A stretch of DNA of 64,000 bases, from NCBI RefSeq assembly GCF_900114255.1, contig NZ_FOSL01000007.1, positions 62,001-126,000 of the forward strand, read 5' to 3'. Source of the stretch: Neomesorhizobium albiziae. GTDB taxonomy: Bacteria > Pseudomonadota > Alphaproteobacteria > Rhizobiales > Rhizobiaceae. The number at the start of each line of letters is the position of its first letter. Positions within the stretch are counted from its first letter, which is position 1. The notes below the pieces were generated by a model. It made no database searches and had not been told where the DNA came from. It worked only from the letters and a program-made list of their open reading frames with translations. The position numbers and the translations under genes were made by a program. Below, piece after piece: positions 42,345-52,642 of this stretch.

Positions 42345-43325
42345 ATGACCAGCGACACCAGTGCCGTGACCATCCTCGTGCCGGGAAGACTGCACGACCA
42401 TGCGGCGAAACGGGTGGACGGCGCTTTCCGGATGGTGCGCCTCCAGCGGGCGGACGCAGGGCTGGTCACCGGCGCGATGGCTGAAAGCGTGCGGGGCATC
42501 GCCGCGATGACGACGATCGACGCGGCTTTCATCGACGCACTGCCGAATCTCGAGATCATCGCCAATTTCGGCGTCGGCTACGACGCGGTCGACGCCAGGC
42601 ATGCCGGCAAGAGGGGCGTCATGGTCACCAACACGCCGGACGTGCTGACCGAGGAGGTCGCCGACACCGCACTTGGGCTGCTTCTGAACACGGTTCGCGA
42701 ACTGCCGAAGGCCGAGGCATGGCTGAGGGAGGGGCGGTGGGTGCGCGATGGCGCCTATCCGCTGACCGGGACGACGTTGCGCGGCCGCCGAGCCGGGATT
42801 TTCGGCATGGGCCGCATCGGCCTGGCGATCGCACGCCGGCTGGAAGCGTTCGGCCTGCCGGTTGCCTATCACAACCGCAGCCGGGTCGAGGCGGTGGCTT
42901 ACGACTATCATCCGACGCTGCTTGGTCTGGCGGGCGCGGTCGACACCCTGATTTCGGTGGCGCCAGGCGGGGCGGCAACCGACAAGGCGGTCGGCAAGGA
43001 GGTTCTGGAAGCGCTCGGCCCGAACGGCGTGTTCGTCAACATCGGCCGGGGCAGCACCGTGGATGAAGCGGCGCTGGCCACCGCGCTTGCCAACGGCACG
43101 ATCCGCGCTGCCGGTCTCGACGTGTTCGCCAACGAACCGCACGTGCCGGAGGCGCTGCTCGATGCGCCCAACACCAGCCTGTTGCCGCATGTCGGCTCGG
43201 CTTCGAAACATACGCGCGAAGCGATGGCCGATCTCGTCGTCGACAATCTGCTGGCATGGTTCGGCGAGGGACGTCCGCTGACGCCGGTGCCTGAAACGGC
43301 GGGTGTCGCGGCGAAGCAGCGTTAG
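42345..43325 (+). CDS. D-2-hydroxyacid dehydrogenase, glyoxylate/hydroxypyruvate reductase type
   Basis: 326 residues, NAD(P)-dependent. NAD loop GMGRIG at 154-159; catalytic residues R235 (IGRGSTVDE), E264 (DVFANEPHVP) and H282 (LPHVGSASKHT). ANFGVGYDAVD and TPDVLTEEVADTALGL are typical of the glyoxylate/hydroxypyruvate reductase group. It would reduce glyoxylate or hydroxypyruvate, or oxidise a D-hydroxyacid. A 213-bp spacer separates it from the LacI regulator gene. Its TAG stop lies at the edge of repeat copy B. Confidence 0.88.
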   Translation: MTSDTSAVTILVPGRLHDHAAKRVDGAFRMVRLQRADAGLVTGAMAESVRGIAAMTTIDAAFIDALPNLEIIANFGVGYDAVDARHAGKRGVMVTNTPDVLTEEVADTALGLLLNTVRELPKAEAWLREGRWVRDGAYPLTGTTLRGRRAGIFGMGRIGLAIARRLEAFGLPVAYHNRSRVEAVAYDYHPTLLGLAGAVDTLISVAPGGAATDKAVGKEVLEALGPNGVFVNIGRGSTVDEAALATALANGTIRAAGLDVFANEPHVPEALLDAPNTSLLPHVGSASKHTREAMADLVVDNLLAWFGEGRPLTPVPETAGVAAKQR

Positions 43326-43432
43326 AGCGGAATGCATTCAAGTTGAACCGGGCATTCCGCTCTGTCTGCTTGTTTAGCCGCATTCGTGCGACGCCAGGTG
43401 ATTCCACCTGGCTGCAAATGTTCCAGCCGGCC
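43323..43432. repeat. About 105-bp palindromic intergenic repeat, copy B
   Basis: TAGAGCGGAATGC...GCATTCCGCTCT, GCCGCATTCGTGCGAC and CCAGGTGATTCCACCTGG form the same three-hairpin layout as copy A, with compensating changes in both arms of each stem. The first TAG is the stop codon of the dehydrogenase gene. Confidence 0.75.
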
Positions 43433-43633
43433 GTTGAGATCGCCGCGAAAATTTGTCTTTCGTCGTTAATGCGCCCTTAAGCCCTGCGGCGCCATCGTCC
43501 TCTCCGGCGGCATTTTGGGCTGGAGCGGTTCAGGTTCCTTCAGAACCGATAACTCGCTCCAACGATTTGTTTGCCGCATTTATGCGAACGCCAAATGATT
43601 CCATTTGGCTGCAAAATGCGATGGGGGGCTGTC
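43433..43633. other. Spacer before AprI/Inh-like gene, including repeat copy C
   Basis: About 90 bp without features, then repeat copy C (43521-43620) directly before the ribosome site GGGGGG and ATG 43634. No promoter is obvious; the repeat forms most of the 5-prime leader. Confidence 0.45.
43521..43620. repeat. About 100-bp palindromic intergenic repeat, copy C
   Basis: TGGAGCGG...CGCTCCA, GCCGCATTTATGCG and CCAAATGATTCCATTTGG, closely related to copy A (the second half nearly identical). It ends 13 bp before the start of the next gene. Confidence 0.8.
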
Positions 43634-44047
43634 ATGAAACTTTTCCCGGCACTTCTAGCAGTCGGGCTGGCGCTCGGCGCTGCTTTCGTCGCAAAGGGCA
43701 AACCGCCCGAAACCACGGCGGCTTCGATGCTTGCGCCGGAGGCAAAGACCAGCCAGTCGTCCAGCGAAGGCCGGTATCTGCTACGGTCGGGCGACGATGT
43801 CGCCTGCGCCGTCGTGCGTGGCAAGGCAGCGGGCGACGGAGCCTATATGCTCAGCGCGGACGCGGATTGCGAGCGGCTGCTACCTGGACTTTCCAAGGTG
43901 CGGTTCTGGCAGGAGCGCGACGACGCGGTGGTGGTTTTCAGCCGCGACGGCACCGACGATCTGGTTACCTTCGCGGTGGCCGACGGTGTCGCATACGAAT
44001 CGTTCCGTCCAGCGTCGGCGCTGATCTCGCTCGTCGCCGCGGACTGA
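43634..44047 (+). CDS. Small secreted protein with AprI/Inh-like domain
   Basis: 137 residues from ATG 43634. An N-terminal signal peptide is clear (MKLFPALLAVGLALGAAFVA). The mature part has the pattern of the AprI/Inh metalloprotease-inhibitor family: YLLRSGDDVACAVVRGKAAG, then GAYMLSADADCERLLPGLSK with a Cys pair, and VRFWQERDDAVVVFSRDGTD. Family members are periplasmic eight-stranded barrels, some inhibiting RTX proteases, others of unknown role. No protease gene is adjacent. Family call is moderate. Confidence 0.6.
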   Translation: MKLFPALLAVGLALGAAFVAKGKPPETTAASMLAPEAKTSQSSSEGRYLLRSGDDVACAVVRGKAAGDGAYMLSADADCERLLPGLSKVRFWQERDDAVVVFSRDGTDDLVTFAVADGVAYESFRPASALISLVAAD

Positions 44048-44064
44048 AGCCGGGCTGCGGAAAC

Positions 44065-44838
44065 CTATTCCGCAGCCGTCCTTGCGCCTGTCCTGGCAAG
44101 TGCATGGGCGCGCACGGCGTCGCCGAACGCGCGGAATATCCGTGCGGAGTTGTCGTCCGACTTCACCCAGTATTCCGGATGCCACTGCACGCCGACGGCA
44201 AAGGCGCGGCTGTCCCTGACCGAAACCGCCTCGACGGTGCCATCCTCGGCAACGGCTTCGACCTGCAGCCGGGTGCCCAGCCGGTCCACAGCCTGACGGT
44301 GCACCGAATTGACCTTGATTTCACCGGCGCCGAACACGCCAGCCAGGCAACTGCCGGGCTTGATCGCCACCGGCTGGCGGATCGCAAAGCGCTCATCCTG
44401 ATCGTCGCTGACCGGCGCGCGGTGATCGAGCGATCCTTCGCGGTCCTGGATTTCGGTCGCGAGCGAGCCGCCCAGCGCGACGTTCAGCTCCTGGATGCCG
44501 CGGCAGATGGCCAGCAGCGGCACGCCGTATTCGATCGCCTTGCGGATCAGCGGCAGAGTGGTGGCGTCGCGCGCCGGATCGTAGGGCCCGTTGGCTTCGC
44601 TGGCGTCGCCGCCGTAAAGGGAGGGGTGCACGTTGGATTTCGATCCGGTCACCATCACACCGTCAACCGAGGCCAGCAGGCGATCGAGATCGAGGCGCTC
44701 GCCGAAGGACGGCACCATGACCGGAAAGACGCCGGCGGCGGAGACGGCCGCCTCGAGATATTGCTGCGGGGTGGCGTGCCAGGTGTTGTTGTCGAACTGG
44801 CGGACATCGGTCGAAACGGCAACGAGCGGCTGATGCAT
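44065..44838 (-). CDS. Gamma-glutamyl-gamma-aminobutyrate hydrolase-like class I glutamine amidotransferase
   Basis: 257 residues from ATG 44838 (MHQPLVAVSTDVRQ). Catalytic Cys in LLAICRGIQELNVALGG, His and Glu in VGVQWHPEYW; GVMVTGSKSNVHPSLYGG is the family loop. This is the peptidase C26 type that cuts gamma-glutamyl-GABA to glutamate and GABA in putrescine catabolism. The PuuA-like gene at 33792 could make the upstream intermediate, but the two are 9 kb apart. The gene ends 17 bp from the convergent AprI/Inh-like gene. Confidence 0.82.
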   Translation of the reverse strand: MHQPLVAVSTDVRQFDNNTWHATPQQYLEAAVSAAGVFPVMVPSFGERLDLDRLLASVDGVMVTGSKSNVHPSLYGGDASEANGPYDPARDATTLPLIRKAIEYGVPLLAICRGIQELNVALGGSLATEIQDREGSLDHRAPVSDDQDERFAIRQPVAIKPGSCLAGVFGAGEIKVNSVHRQAVDRLGTRLQVEAVAEDGTVEAVSVRDSRAFAVGVQWHPEYWVKSDDNSARIFRAFGDAVRAHALARTGARTAAE

Positions 44839-46254
<1,416 letters not shown>

Positions 46255-46276
46255 TTTTACCGACCGTGTTTTTTGG

Positions 46277-46304
46277 GGCCCGGTGCGAAAGCGCCGGGCC
46301 TTTT
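46277..46304 (+). terminator. Intrinsic terminator after binding protein copy 1
   Basis: GGCCCGGTGC (46277-46286), GAAA tetraloop, GCGCCGGGCC (46291-46300), then TTTT. The 10-bp stem with a stable loop and U-tract ends or attenuates the first transcript before the second binding-protein gene. Confidence 0.8.
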
Positions 46305-46498
46305 CATTTGAGACGCAATCGGGACAAATTGCTAAATTTATTTACTTTCTGGAATCGAAGAAGACGATGCTTTAGCGTCTTCGAAGCGTGTTGGCCGTTG
46401 CTTCCGGCGCTGCTGGACAGCCTTCTTCTCCCGTGTATTGATTGCGCCCTGCCGGCAGCCGACACCAAAGATCGGTCCGGCATTCTTTTGATCCATAA

Positions 46499-47623
<1,125 letters not shown>

Positions 47624-47652
47624 GCATCGTTGCGTGACACTCGTCTCGAAAG

Positions 47653-47684
47653 AAAAAACCCGGAAGCACGCTTCCGGGTTTTTT
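47653..47684. terminator. Bidirectional intrinsic terminator
   Basis: AAAAAACCCGGAAG (47653-47666), loop CACG, CTTCCGGGTTTTTT (47671-47684). With A and T runs on the two sides it can stop transcripts from both the plus-strand binding-protein gene and the convergent minus-strand permease gene. Confidence 0.88.
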
Positions 47685-47700
47685 CTTAACTTGTAGAGCT

Positions 47701-49524
47701 TCAGTTGAAGCTTGGCGGTTTTGAAAGATCCGTGGCCGGCGGTGTGGGCTGTGCCGGCGTGGAACCTGCTGGCGCGTCGAACTTCGGCGGCTGCGAGAGG
47801 TCGTTGGCCGGCGGCGCCGGCTGAGCTGGCGGCGTCGCCGCGCCATCCGCGGGAGGAGCCCCGAGCGGCGGCAGGCCAAGCCCAGGCAGGCCCTGCAGCC
47901 CTGGCTGGTTGCCGCCGAAGGGCGGCACCACGATCTCGATGGTGGACGGATCCACGGGCTTGCCCTTGTAGTGCATCACCATCTGCGGGAAGGCGATGGT
48001 AAGACCGACCATGATGACCTGGATGCAGACGAACGGCACCGCGCCCCAATAGATCTGCCCGGTGGTGATTGGCTCGATCTTCTTCTTGGTGATGCGGTCG
48101 ATGTAGGGCACGCGGGCGGCGACCGATCGCAGGTAGAACAGCGCGAAACCGAAGGGCGGATGCATGAAGCTGGTCTGCATGTTGATGCCGAGCAGCACGC
48201 CGAACCAGATCAGGTCGATTCCGAGTTTGTCGGCGGCTGGAGCCAGCAGCGGCACGATGATGAAGGCCAGTTCGAAGAAATCGAGGAAGAAGGCCAGCAG
48301 GAAGACGAGGATGTTGACGACGATCAGGAAGCCGATCTCGCCGCCCGGCAGGGACACCAGCAGGTGCTCGACCCAGAGATGCCCGTTGACGCCGTAGAAA
48401 GTGAGCGAAAAGACACGGGCGCCGATCAGGATGAACAGTACGAAGGACGACAGGCGCGTCGTCGATGCCAGCGCCTGCTTGATGACGTCGAGCGACAACC
48501 GGCCCTTTGCAGCCGCCATGATCAGCGCGCCGACGGCACCCATTGCGCCGCCTTCGGTTGGCGTTGCGATGCCGAGGAAGATGGTGCCGAGCACCAGGAA
48601 GATCAGCGCCAGCGGCGGGATGAGGACGATGATCACCTGCTGGGCGAGCCGCGACATCAGGTTGAAATTGAGGCCGCGGTCGGCAAGGGCGAAAATGTAG
48701 ATGACGATGACGCCGACAGTGGCGCCGAGGATGTCGGCATTGGCGCCTTGCGTGGGCGACAGATAGACATGCGCGGCATAGGCTATGACCGCCGTCACCA
48801 GTAGTGCGACGATCAGCGACAACACGCCGTGGCCGAGAGTGCGCGCTTCCAGCGGCAGCGCCGGCATCGAGTCGCGTTTCCAGAACGACATCGTCAGGAT
48901 GTAGAGCATGTAGAGGCCGGTCAGCACGAGGCCGGGGATCAGCGCGCCCTTGTACATGTCGCCGACCGAGCGGCCGAGCTGGTCGGCAAGCACGATCAGC
49001 ACCAGCGACGGCGGGATGATCTGCGCAAGCGTGCCGGACGCCGCGATGACGCCGGAGGCGACACGCCGGTCGTAGCCGTAGCGCAGCATGATCGGCAGCG
49101 AGATCAGGCCCATGGCGATGACCGACGCCGCGACCACACCGGTTGTGGCGGCGAGCAGCGCGCCGACGAAGATGACGGCATAGGCGAGGCCGCCGCGGAT
49201 CGGGCCGAACAGTTGGCCGATCGTATCGAGCAGGTCCTCCGCCATGCCCGAGCGTTCGAGCACGATGCCCATGAACGTGAAGAAGGGGATGGCGAGCAGC
49301 GTGTCGTTCGACATCACCCCCCAGAAACGTTCCGGCAAGGCGTACAGCAGCGGCCAGGACAGGTTGATGGTGTTGTTCGAAAAGGGCGCCAGTTCGACGC
49401 CGATGAAAAAGAAAAGCAGCCCGTTGGCCGCCAGCGAGAAGGCGACGGGATAGCCGAGCAGCATGAAGATGATGAGCGAAAAGAACATGATCGGCGCCAT
49501 GTTCTGGGCGATGAACTCGATCAC
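47701..49524 (-). CDS. TRAP transporter large permease (DctM, long form) with proline-rich C-terminus
   Basis: 607 residues, the long version of DctM seen in mannitol/chloroaromatic-type TRAP systems. Starts MIEFIAQNMAPIMFFSLIIF; many membrane helices, with GVVAASVIAMGLISLPIMLR, SGTLAQIIPPSLVLIVLAD and MHPPFGFALFYLRSVA as family landmarks. The last 65 or so residues are unusual: proline/alanine-rich, with two copies of a 15-residue unit, PAPPANDLSQPPKFD (569-583) and PTPPATDLSKPPSFN (593-607). The N-terminus overlaps the small-permease gene by 4 bp. It transports with Na+ or H+ symport; substrate comes from the binding proteins. Confidence 0.9.
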   Translation of the reverse strand: MIEFIAQNMAPIMFFSLIIFMLLGYPVAFSLAANGLLFFFIGVELAPFSNNTINLSWPLLYALPERFWGVMSNDTLLAIPFFTFMGIVLERSGMAEDLLDTIGQLFGPIRGGLAYAVIFVGALLAATTGVVAASVIAMGLISLPIMLRYGYDRRVASGVIAASGTLAQIIPPSLVLIVLADQLGRSVGDMYKGALIPGLVLTGLYMLYILTMSFWKRDSMPALPLEARTLGHGVLSLIVALLVTAVIAYAAHVYLSPTQGANADILGATVGVIVIYIFALADRGLNFNLMSRLAQQVIIVLIPPLALIFLVLGTIFLGIATPTEGGAMGAVGALIMAAAKGRLSLDVIKQALASTTRLSSFVLFILIGARVFSLTFYGVNGHLWVEHLLVSLPGGEIGFLIVVNILVFLLAFFLDFFELAFIIVPLLAPAADKLGIDLIWFGVLLGINMQTSFMHPPFGFALFYLRSVAARVPYIDRITKKKIEPITTGQIYWGAVPFVCIQVIMVGLTIAFPQMVMHYKGKPVDPSTIEIVVPPFGGNQPGLQGLPGLGLPPLGAPPADGAATPPAQPAPPANDLSQPPKFDAPAGSTPAQPTPPATDLSKPPSFN

Positions 49525-50105
49525 GAGCGGACCTCCTCGGCGAGCGCCTTGGCTTCGAGTTCTGCCTGTTCATGAACGGATATGAAGGGCGTTGGATCGT
49601 CCATGTCGCCGCGCATGATGGCGATCTTCTTGATGATCTCGGAAATGCCTTGCAGGCCGAGCAGCGAGAAGCCGATCAAAAGCAGCGACTTGGCGGGCCA
49701 TATGATCAGCCCGCCGGCGCTCGACGACACTTCGCCCGAACGGAAGGAGAGGCCCACATACGGGATGAAGTAGTAAATCATCAGGAGGACGAAGGGCATC
49801 AGGAAGAAGATGTGCCCGAAAAGGTCGATCCAGTGCTGGGTGCGGCGCGAAAACATGCCGTAGACGATGTCGATGCGGATGTGCTCGTTCTGTTTCAGCG
49901 TGTAGGCGGCGGCGAGCAGGAAAGCGGCGCCGAACAGATACCATTGCAGCTCCAGCCAGGCGTTCGACGACATATTGAAGGTCTTGCGGATGACGGCATT
50001 GCCGGCGCTGACCAGCACGGCAAGCAGGATCAACCAGGATACCCACTTGCCGATGAATTCGTTGAGGCGGTCAATCCCCCTGGATAGAGCGAGCAGCCCT
50101 GCCAT
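49521..50105 (-). CDS. TRAP transporter small permease (DctQ)
   Basis: 194 residues from ATG 50105, with GGAGGAAT before it. Four membrane helices (WVSWLILLAVLVSAGNAVIR; WYLFGAAFLLAAAYTLKQNEHIRID; IFFLMPFVLLMIYY; LLLIGFSLLGLQGISEI). NEHIRIDIVYGMFSRRTQ is the DctQ signature. The frame is open much further 5-prime but that part overlaps the next gene on the same strand. Forms the membrane complex with the DctM protein. Confidence 0.9.
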   Translation of the reverse strand: MAGLLALSRGIDRLNEFIGKWVSWLILLAVLVSAGNAVIRKTFNMSSNAWLELQWYLFGAAFLLAAAYTLKQNEHIRIDIVYGMFSRRTQHWIDLFGHIFFLMPFVLLMIYYFIPYVGLSFRSGEVSSSAGGLIIWPAKSLLLIGFSLLGLQGISEIIKKIAIMRGDMDDPTPFISVHEQAELEAKALAEEVRS

Positions 50106-50284
50106 GTATTCCTCCCGGAATTGTTCTTGTTGGGCGCGCGGAGTTCCCATTCCGGCACGCGACGTACGCAACCATATGTCGACACCGGGAAGGATCGTCA
50201 ACAGCAAGTCGGCGATCGGCTGTGGCTGATAACAGCTAATGCTCGTGGCCCAACCAGGGCAGGACACTCTCGACGTGATTTGCC

Positions 50285-51190
50285 TCAGGGAACCGGGCGT
50301 TCCTGCTTGTCCGGCGATTGCAGGACGAGGATGGCGACCAGTGCGAGGAAGACGGCGGCATCGCGCCATTCGACCGGGAAGTATCCTGTCCACAGCGTCT
50401 CGGCCATGCCGAAGGCCACCGCCCCCAATGCGGCGCGCGGCGGCGAATTGTAGCCGCCGACGGCCGTGACGAAGAGGATTTTCAGGCCGAAGATCAGGCC
50501 GGTGCCGAAGCTGATGTTGCCGTAGTAGAGCCCGGCCAGAATGCCGGCGAGCGCCGCGATCAGTCCGCCGAAGATTACCGCAAGATGAAAAATGCGCTGT
50601 ACGTCGACGCCGCACATCCTTGCCGCCGCCGGATCGTCGGAAACAGCCCGCAAATGCCGGCCGAACGTGGAGCGGGAGAGCAGAACCGTCAGCCCCAGGA
50701 TCGCCAGGGCCGCGACCACGCAGTTGACCAGTTGGATGACCGTCAAGGTGGCGCGGAAGCCATCGGCGGAGGCGAAGACCACGGGCTCGGCCAGCATCGG
50801 CGGCAGCCAGAAGTCGCGGGTTTCGGCCGCGATCCGCGCCAGTTCCATCAGTACCAGCGAGACCCCCAATGTCGCCGCCACGATCGTGTTGGGCGAACTC
50901 TCGGCGAGCGGCGCAAACACCGCGCGCGAGAAGATGTTGCTGACCAGCGCCGCGTAGCCGAAGCCGGCGGCGATGCCGAGCGCCACCGTTGCCGGCAAGG
51001 TCAGCCAAAGCACGTACCAGCCGAAGACCGCGACCAGGATCATGGCCTGTCCAGAAAAGGCGAACAGCGCGCCATAGGCGAGGTTGGTGCGGCGGATGAC
51101 GCTGTTGGTCAGCGCATAGCCGAAAGCCAGCAGCGCGTAGATGGCGCTCGCATGCACCCCGTTCAGCACCTGCTGGAAAAAATAGAGCAT
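50285..51190 (-). CDS. Stand-alone LivH-type branched-chain ABC permease
   Basis: 301 residues, typical of LivH: N-terminal FQQVLNGVHASAIYALLAFGYAL, NLAYGALFAFSGQ, LSRSTFGRHLRAVSDDPAAARMCGVDVQ (EAA-like region) and AVGGYNSPPRAALGAVAFG. No LivM, LivG, LivF or binding-protein gene is next to it. It is divergent from the CGNR regulator gene, sharing the dyad at 51240-51275. The partner subunits may be encoded elsewhere, or it may be a relic. No frameshift is visible. Confidence 0.85.
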   Translation of the reverse strand: MLYFFQQVLNGVHASAIYALLAFGYALTNSVIRRTNLAYGALFAFSGQAMILVAVFGWYVLWLTLPATVALGIAAGFGYAALVSNIFSRAVFAPLAESSPNTIVAATLGVSLVLMELARIAAETRDFWLPPMLAEPVVFASADGFRATLTVIQLVNCVVAALAILGLTVLLSRSTFGRHLRAVSDDPAAARMCGVDVQRIFHLAVIFGGLIAALAGILAGLYYGNISFGTGLIFGLKILFVTAVGGYNSPPRAALGAVAFGMAETLWTGYFPVEWRDAAVFLALVAILVLQSPDKQERPVP

Positions 51191-51239
51191 CGACCTTCCG
51201 CATGCCGAGACCGCAGCGCGACCTGACCGTGCCGCCGCG

Positions 51240-51275
51240 AATCTAACTTGTCAAATGTATTTTACCGGTTAGATT
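51240..51275. promoter_or_regulatory. 36-bp dyad in the LivH/CGNR divergent promoter
   Basis: AATCTAACTTGTCAAAT (51240-51256), two central bases, ATTTTACCGGTTAGATT (51259-51275); the arms match at 14 of 17 positions. It contains a perfect TTGACA on the minus strand (51254-51249) and TTGTCA (51248-51253) plus TAGATT (51270-51275) on the plus strand, so a bound dimer would control both genes. Confidence 0.7.
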
Positions 51276-51281
51276 TGTGGC

Positions 51282-51878
51282 ATGGCGGTTTCTTGGACAC
51301 GGCACCGGTTTTCCGGCGGCACGCTGGCGCTCGATACGACGAACACGGTTGTGCATCGCGGCGACGCGACGCGATCGTTCGACCGATTTGAGGACCCGCA
51401 GGAGATTGCTCGCTTTGCAGCGGCAGCGCAGGGCTTCCGGGCGGCCGAAATCGGCGATCGCAGGCTTTGCGTGATCGATGCGTCCGCGATCCGCGAAACG
51501 GTCCTCGCAATCCGGGAAACGACCGACGCCTTGTTTCGTGGCGGCGCTGCAGGCGGGGAACTGGATCCCGTTTCGCTGCCGCCATTTCTGCGCGCCTGCG
51601 CCGACGGTCTCGATGCCGCGGGCCAGAGCGGTCCGGGGCGGCATGAAGCGTCGGCGGTTGCGTTCGAGGCGGCGCTCGCCATGTCGGCGCTGGCGCTGCT
51701 TTCGCAACAGAATTACCGGCGCATTCGCGTCTGCCCCAACTGCAACTGGCTGTTTCTCGATCGCAGCCGCAATGCGAGCCGCCTGTGGTGCGACATGACC
51801 GTCTGCGGCAACCGCCAGAAGGCAAAGCGCCACTATCGACGCCGCAAGGCGACCGAGGAGGATTTTCCCAATGCCTGA
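51282..51878 (+). CDS. CGNR zinc-finger transcriptional regulator (ABATE domain)
   Basis: 198 residues. N-terminal ABATE ligand-like domain (SGGTLALDTTNTVVHRGDA) and a C-terminal CGNR treble-clef zinc finger: RVCPNCNWLFLDRSRNASRLWCDMTVCGNRQKAKRHY, shown in parts as RVCPNCNWLFLD and CDMTVCGNRQKAKRHYRR (Cys-x2-Cys plus Cys-x4-Cys). Probably DNA-binding and autoregulated through the dyad 6 bp before its ATG. No ribosome site is visible, and a -10-like TAGATT lies 6 bp before ATG, so the mRNA may be leaderless. It overlaps the next gene by 8 bp. Confidence 0.88.
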   Translation: MAVSWTRHRFSGGTLALDTTNTVVHRGDATRSFDRFEDPQEIARFAAAAQGFRAAEIGDRRLCVIDASAIRETVLAIRETTDALFRGGAAGGELDPVSLPPFLRACADGLDAAGQSGPGRHEASAVAFEAALAMSALALLSQQNYRRIRVCPNCNWLFLDRSRNASRLWCDMTVCGNRQKAKRHYRRRKATEEDFPNA

Positions 51879-52404
51879 AATCCCCGCAAAAAGTACGATG
51901 GCGGCGCTTTTCGTTGCCGGGTTGCTTGGCCTTGGCGCCTGCCGAGAAAGCGGCGGCGAGGGCGAATATTTCGAGATTGCCGGAAAGCTCTTCGTCTTCA
52001 ACTACCGTGTCGCCACCGCCACCTATCTGGTCAATCTGAAGCCTTTGAAGCCGGTCGGCGAGGGCGAAACCGCGGTGGCAACCTTCGAGGACCCGGCGGG
52101 GGGAGAACCCATCGTGGTGCGCAAGAAAATCTGGCCGAAACTCGAAAAGACGACGATCGAGAGCCCGCCGCTGCGGTGCGTGGTCAAGGACCGGCCTTAT
52201 CAGGTGTCGATCGACATCGAGGGACCGGACGGAAAGATCATGCAGACCATCAAGACGACGATGGCGTCGTCCGAGGACCAGTCGCTGCTGCCGGACAGGC
52301 CGCTGGTGGTGGGGCCGCTCTATACGCCGAATCCGGAACTTGCCGGGCGGCCAAGCGGCAAGCTGGACGTCACCAACGAAGCCGGTTGTCCCGACGGCGT
52401 TTAG
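51871..52404 (+). CDS. Hypothetical lipoprotein
   Basis: 177 residues overlapping the CGNR gene by 8 bp. The N-terminus has a signal segment and lipobox (AALFVAGLLGLGAC, Cys 24), so it should be anchored to a membrane. The mature part is beta-rich with no recognised domain (TATYLVNLKPLKPVGEGETA; PPLRCVVKDRPYQVSIDI) and a second Cys pair possible with the C-terminal GCPDGV. Function unknown; it is co-transcribed with the regulator gene. Confidence 0.65.
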   Translation: MPEIPAKSTMAALFVAGLLGLGACRESGGEGEYFEIAGKLFVFNYRVATATYLVNLKPLKPVGEGETAVATFEDPAGGEPIVVRKKIWPKLEKTTIESPPLRCVVKDRPYQVSIDIEGPDGKIMQTIKTTMASSEDQSLLPDRPLVVGPLYTPNPELAGRPSGKLDVTNEAGCPDGV

Positions 52405-52642
52405 CCCCTTTCAATGAAAAGCACCTAGCGCGGTCATGTCTGGGTAACTAATTTGCGTAAACCAGGCACGTGACGCCACATTCGTTCGTCGTGATGGTAG
52501 TTGCTCGATTCGCTGTTGCTCTTTGCCACGGCGGGGCGATTTCGTTTGACGGAACTGGCGAAGGGCGGAAAGACTGTCGTCCGAGACGCCCACGTTGGCC
52601 GTACCCCGAATCGGCGCGGCTTTCGCAGGAGGAAATATCCCG

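Noticed and set aside
50106-51203. Upstream part of the DctQ frame (open to 51203)
   Set aside because: It overlaps the LivH-type gene on the same strand; translated text has no similarity, and ATG 50105 has GGAGG.
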